This document shows positions 63,534-64,000 of a stretch of 64,000 bases of DNA, piece by piece. Position numbers and translations under genes: made by a program. Source of the DNA: Caryophanales bacterium UBA784 (lineage in GTDB: Bacteria; Bacillota_I; Bacilli_A; RFN20; CAG-288). Position 1 is the stretch's first letter. The number at the start of each line of letters is the position of its first letter. The stretch covers positions 22,408 to 86,407 of the forward strand of contig DBJE01000005.1 in NCBI GenBank assembly GCA_002297045.1, written 5' to 3'. Under the pieces are notes generated by a model. That model made no database searches and was not told the DNA's origin. It saw only the letters and a list, made by a program, of their open reading frames with translations.

Positions 63534-64000
63534 CTAACGGCCGTAAACCTCCCGTCTTCTGAGGGTTTTCCCTGAGAGGAAGATCTTTCCGTAGAAGAAC
63601 GAAATGTATTCTGCAAATGACAGTCCGCGTCCGTTTTCCCCGTGGAACGCCTTCTCCGATAGCCAGAGCTGCGCTCTCTTGCGGTGGATCCGGAGACGGA
63701 CTGCAAGCCCCCGCTTTTTTCTTCCCCTGCGCTCGGACATCGGCACGTTTACGTACGTGTGGTCAACCCACACATCCCCGGAAAGCACCTTGTTTCCGGC
63801 GTTTTCCGGGATTCTCTGTATTTCTCTCTTCCATAGCAGCGCGGTCTGCAGGGAGACGTGCGCCTTCTGTGCCGCCTGTCTCAGGGTTGTGCCGTCGGAG
63901 GGCATGGACAGCAGGGTCCGGATCTGAGACTGCCTCAGCTTGGAGGAGGACAGCACGGTTCCCGTTCTGTCCGGGAACGTCTTTCCGCAGCCGCGGCACA
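63534..64000 (-). pseudogene. IS1595-like transposase fragment running off the window
   Basis: Reading on the minus strand from the window end, a zinc ribbon (CRGCGKTF) is followed by TGTVLSSSKL, a helix-turn-helix region (LRQAAQKAHVSLQTALLWKREI) and the start of a DDE-type domain with VWVDHTYVNVP, as in IS1595-like transposases. The protein ends about 75 residues later, well short of the usual DDE domain, so it is truncated or frameshifted. GC content here is higher than in the rest of the window, in keeping with mobile DNA. Confidence 0.55.

Overview
This window is a well-packed chromosomal segment of a low-to-moderate GC Gram-positive bacterium, most likely a gut member of class Bacilli near Erysipelotrichales and the Mollicutes. 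The evidence is the gene set: RqcH, RNase J, YlbF, Spx, an EcfA1-EcfA2-T module, type III glutamine synthetase, a YesM/YesN two-component pair, and an ATP synthase b subunit with a lipoprotein signal as in Mollicutes. The standard code applies: TGA acts as a stop, often in ATGA gene overlaps, and Trp is TGG. Naming the organism more closely is inference.

Layout. 1-900: end of a copper ATPase with tandem metal-binding domains, then the CsoR repressor. 1-6.6 kb also holds a DUF697-like membrane protein, galE with a sugar nucleotidyltransferase, and an aldose-epimerase-like gene. 6.7-18.6 kb: a rhamnoside island made of an AraC regulator, GH3 beta-glucosidase, GPH symporter, GH78 alpha-L-rhamnosidase and rhaB-rhaA-rhaD. 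Neither glycosidase has a signal peptide, so intact rhamnosyl-glucosides are probably imported and split inside the cell. 18.6-30.6 kb: galactose region with galK-galT divergent from a response regulator, histidine kinase and binding-protein operon, followed by an Mgl-type ABC transporter. 30.6-52.6 kb: mostly housekeeping genes (PlsX-like, glnN, rqcH, ylbF-rsmD-coaD-hypB, def, rnjA-maf, nadK, CYTH, spx-pgsA, truA-ecfT-ecfA2-ecfA1, comEB). 52.6-59.6 kb: the complete ATP synthase operon on the minus strand. 59.7-64 kb: tRNA-Val and tRNA-Ser followed by accessory DNA (Phd/YoeB toxin-antitoxin, DUF4143 ATPase, transposase remnants) with repeated copies of a sequence like the tRNA-Ser 3' end.

The strongest novelty candidate is the Mgl transporter. 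The substrate-binding lipoprotein at 26015-27268 appears to be a natural circular permutation of the galactose-binding protein: the C-terminal half of the family comes first and the N-terminal half second, with the sugar-contacting residues kept and the cut at the calcium loop. A normally ordered homologue lies just upstream at 24789-25811, probably as the sensor partner of the kinase. The permease has an extra N-terminal helical domain of about 230 residues, and the ATPase has two arginines directly after its first P-loop.

Other points of note: several genes start 6-10 bases after a TATAAT-like box with no Shine-Dalgarno sequence (leaderless transcripts); a 34-codon gene has its own promoter, ribosome-binding site and terminator; and an internal start in copA could make a separate copper chaperone.
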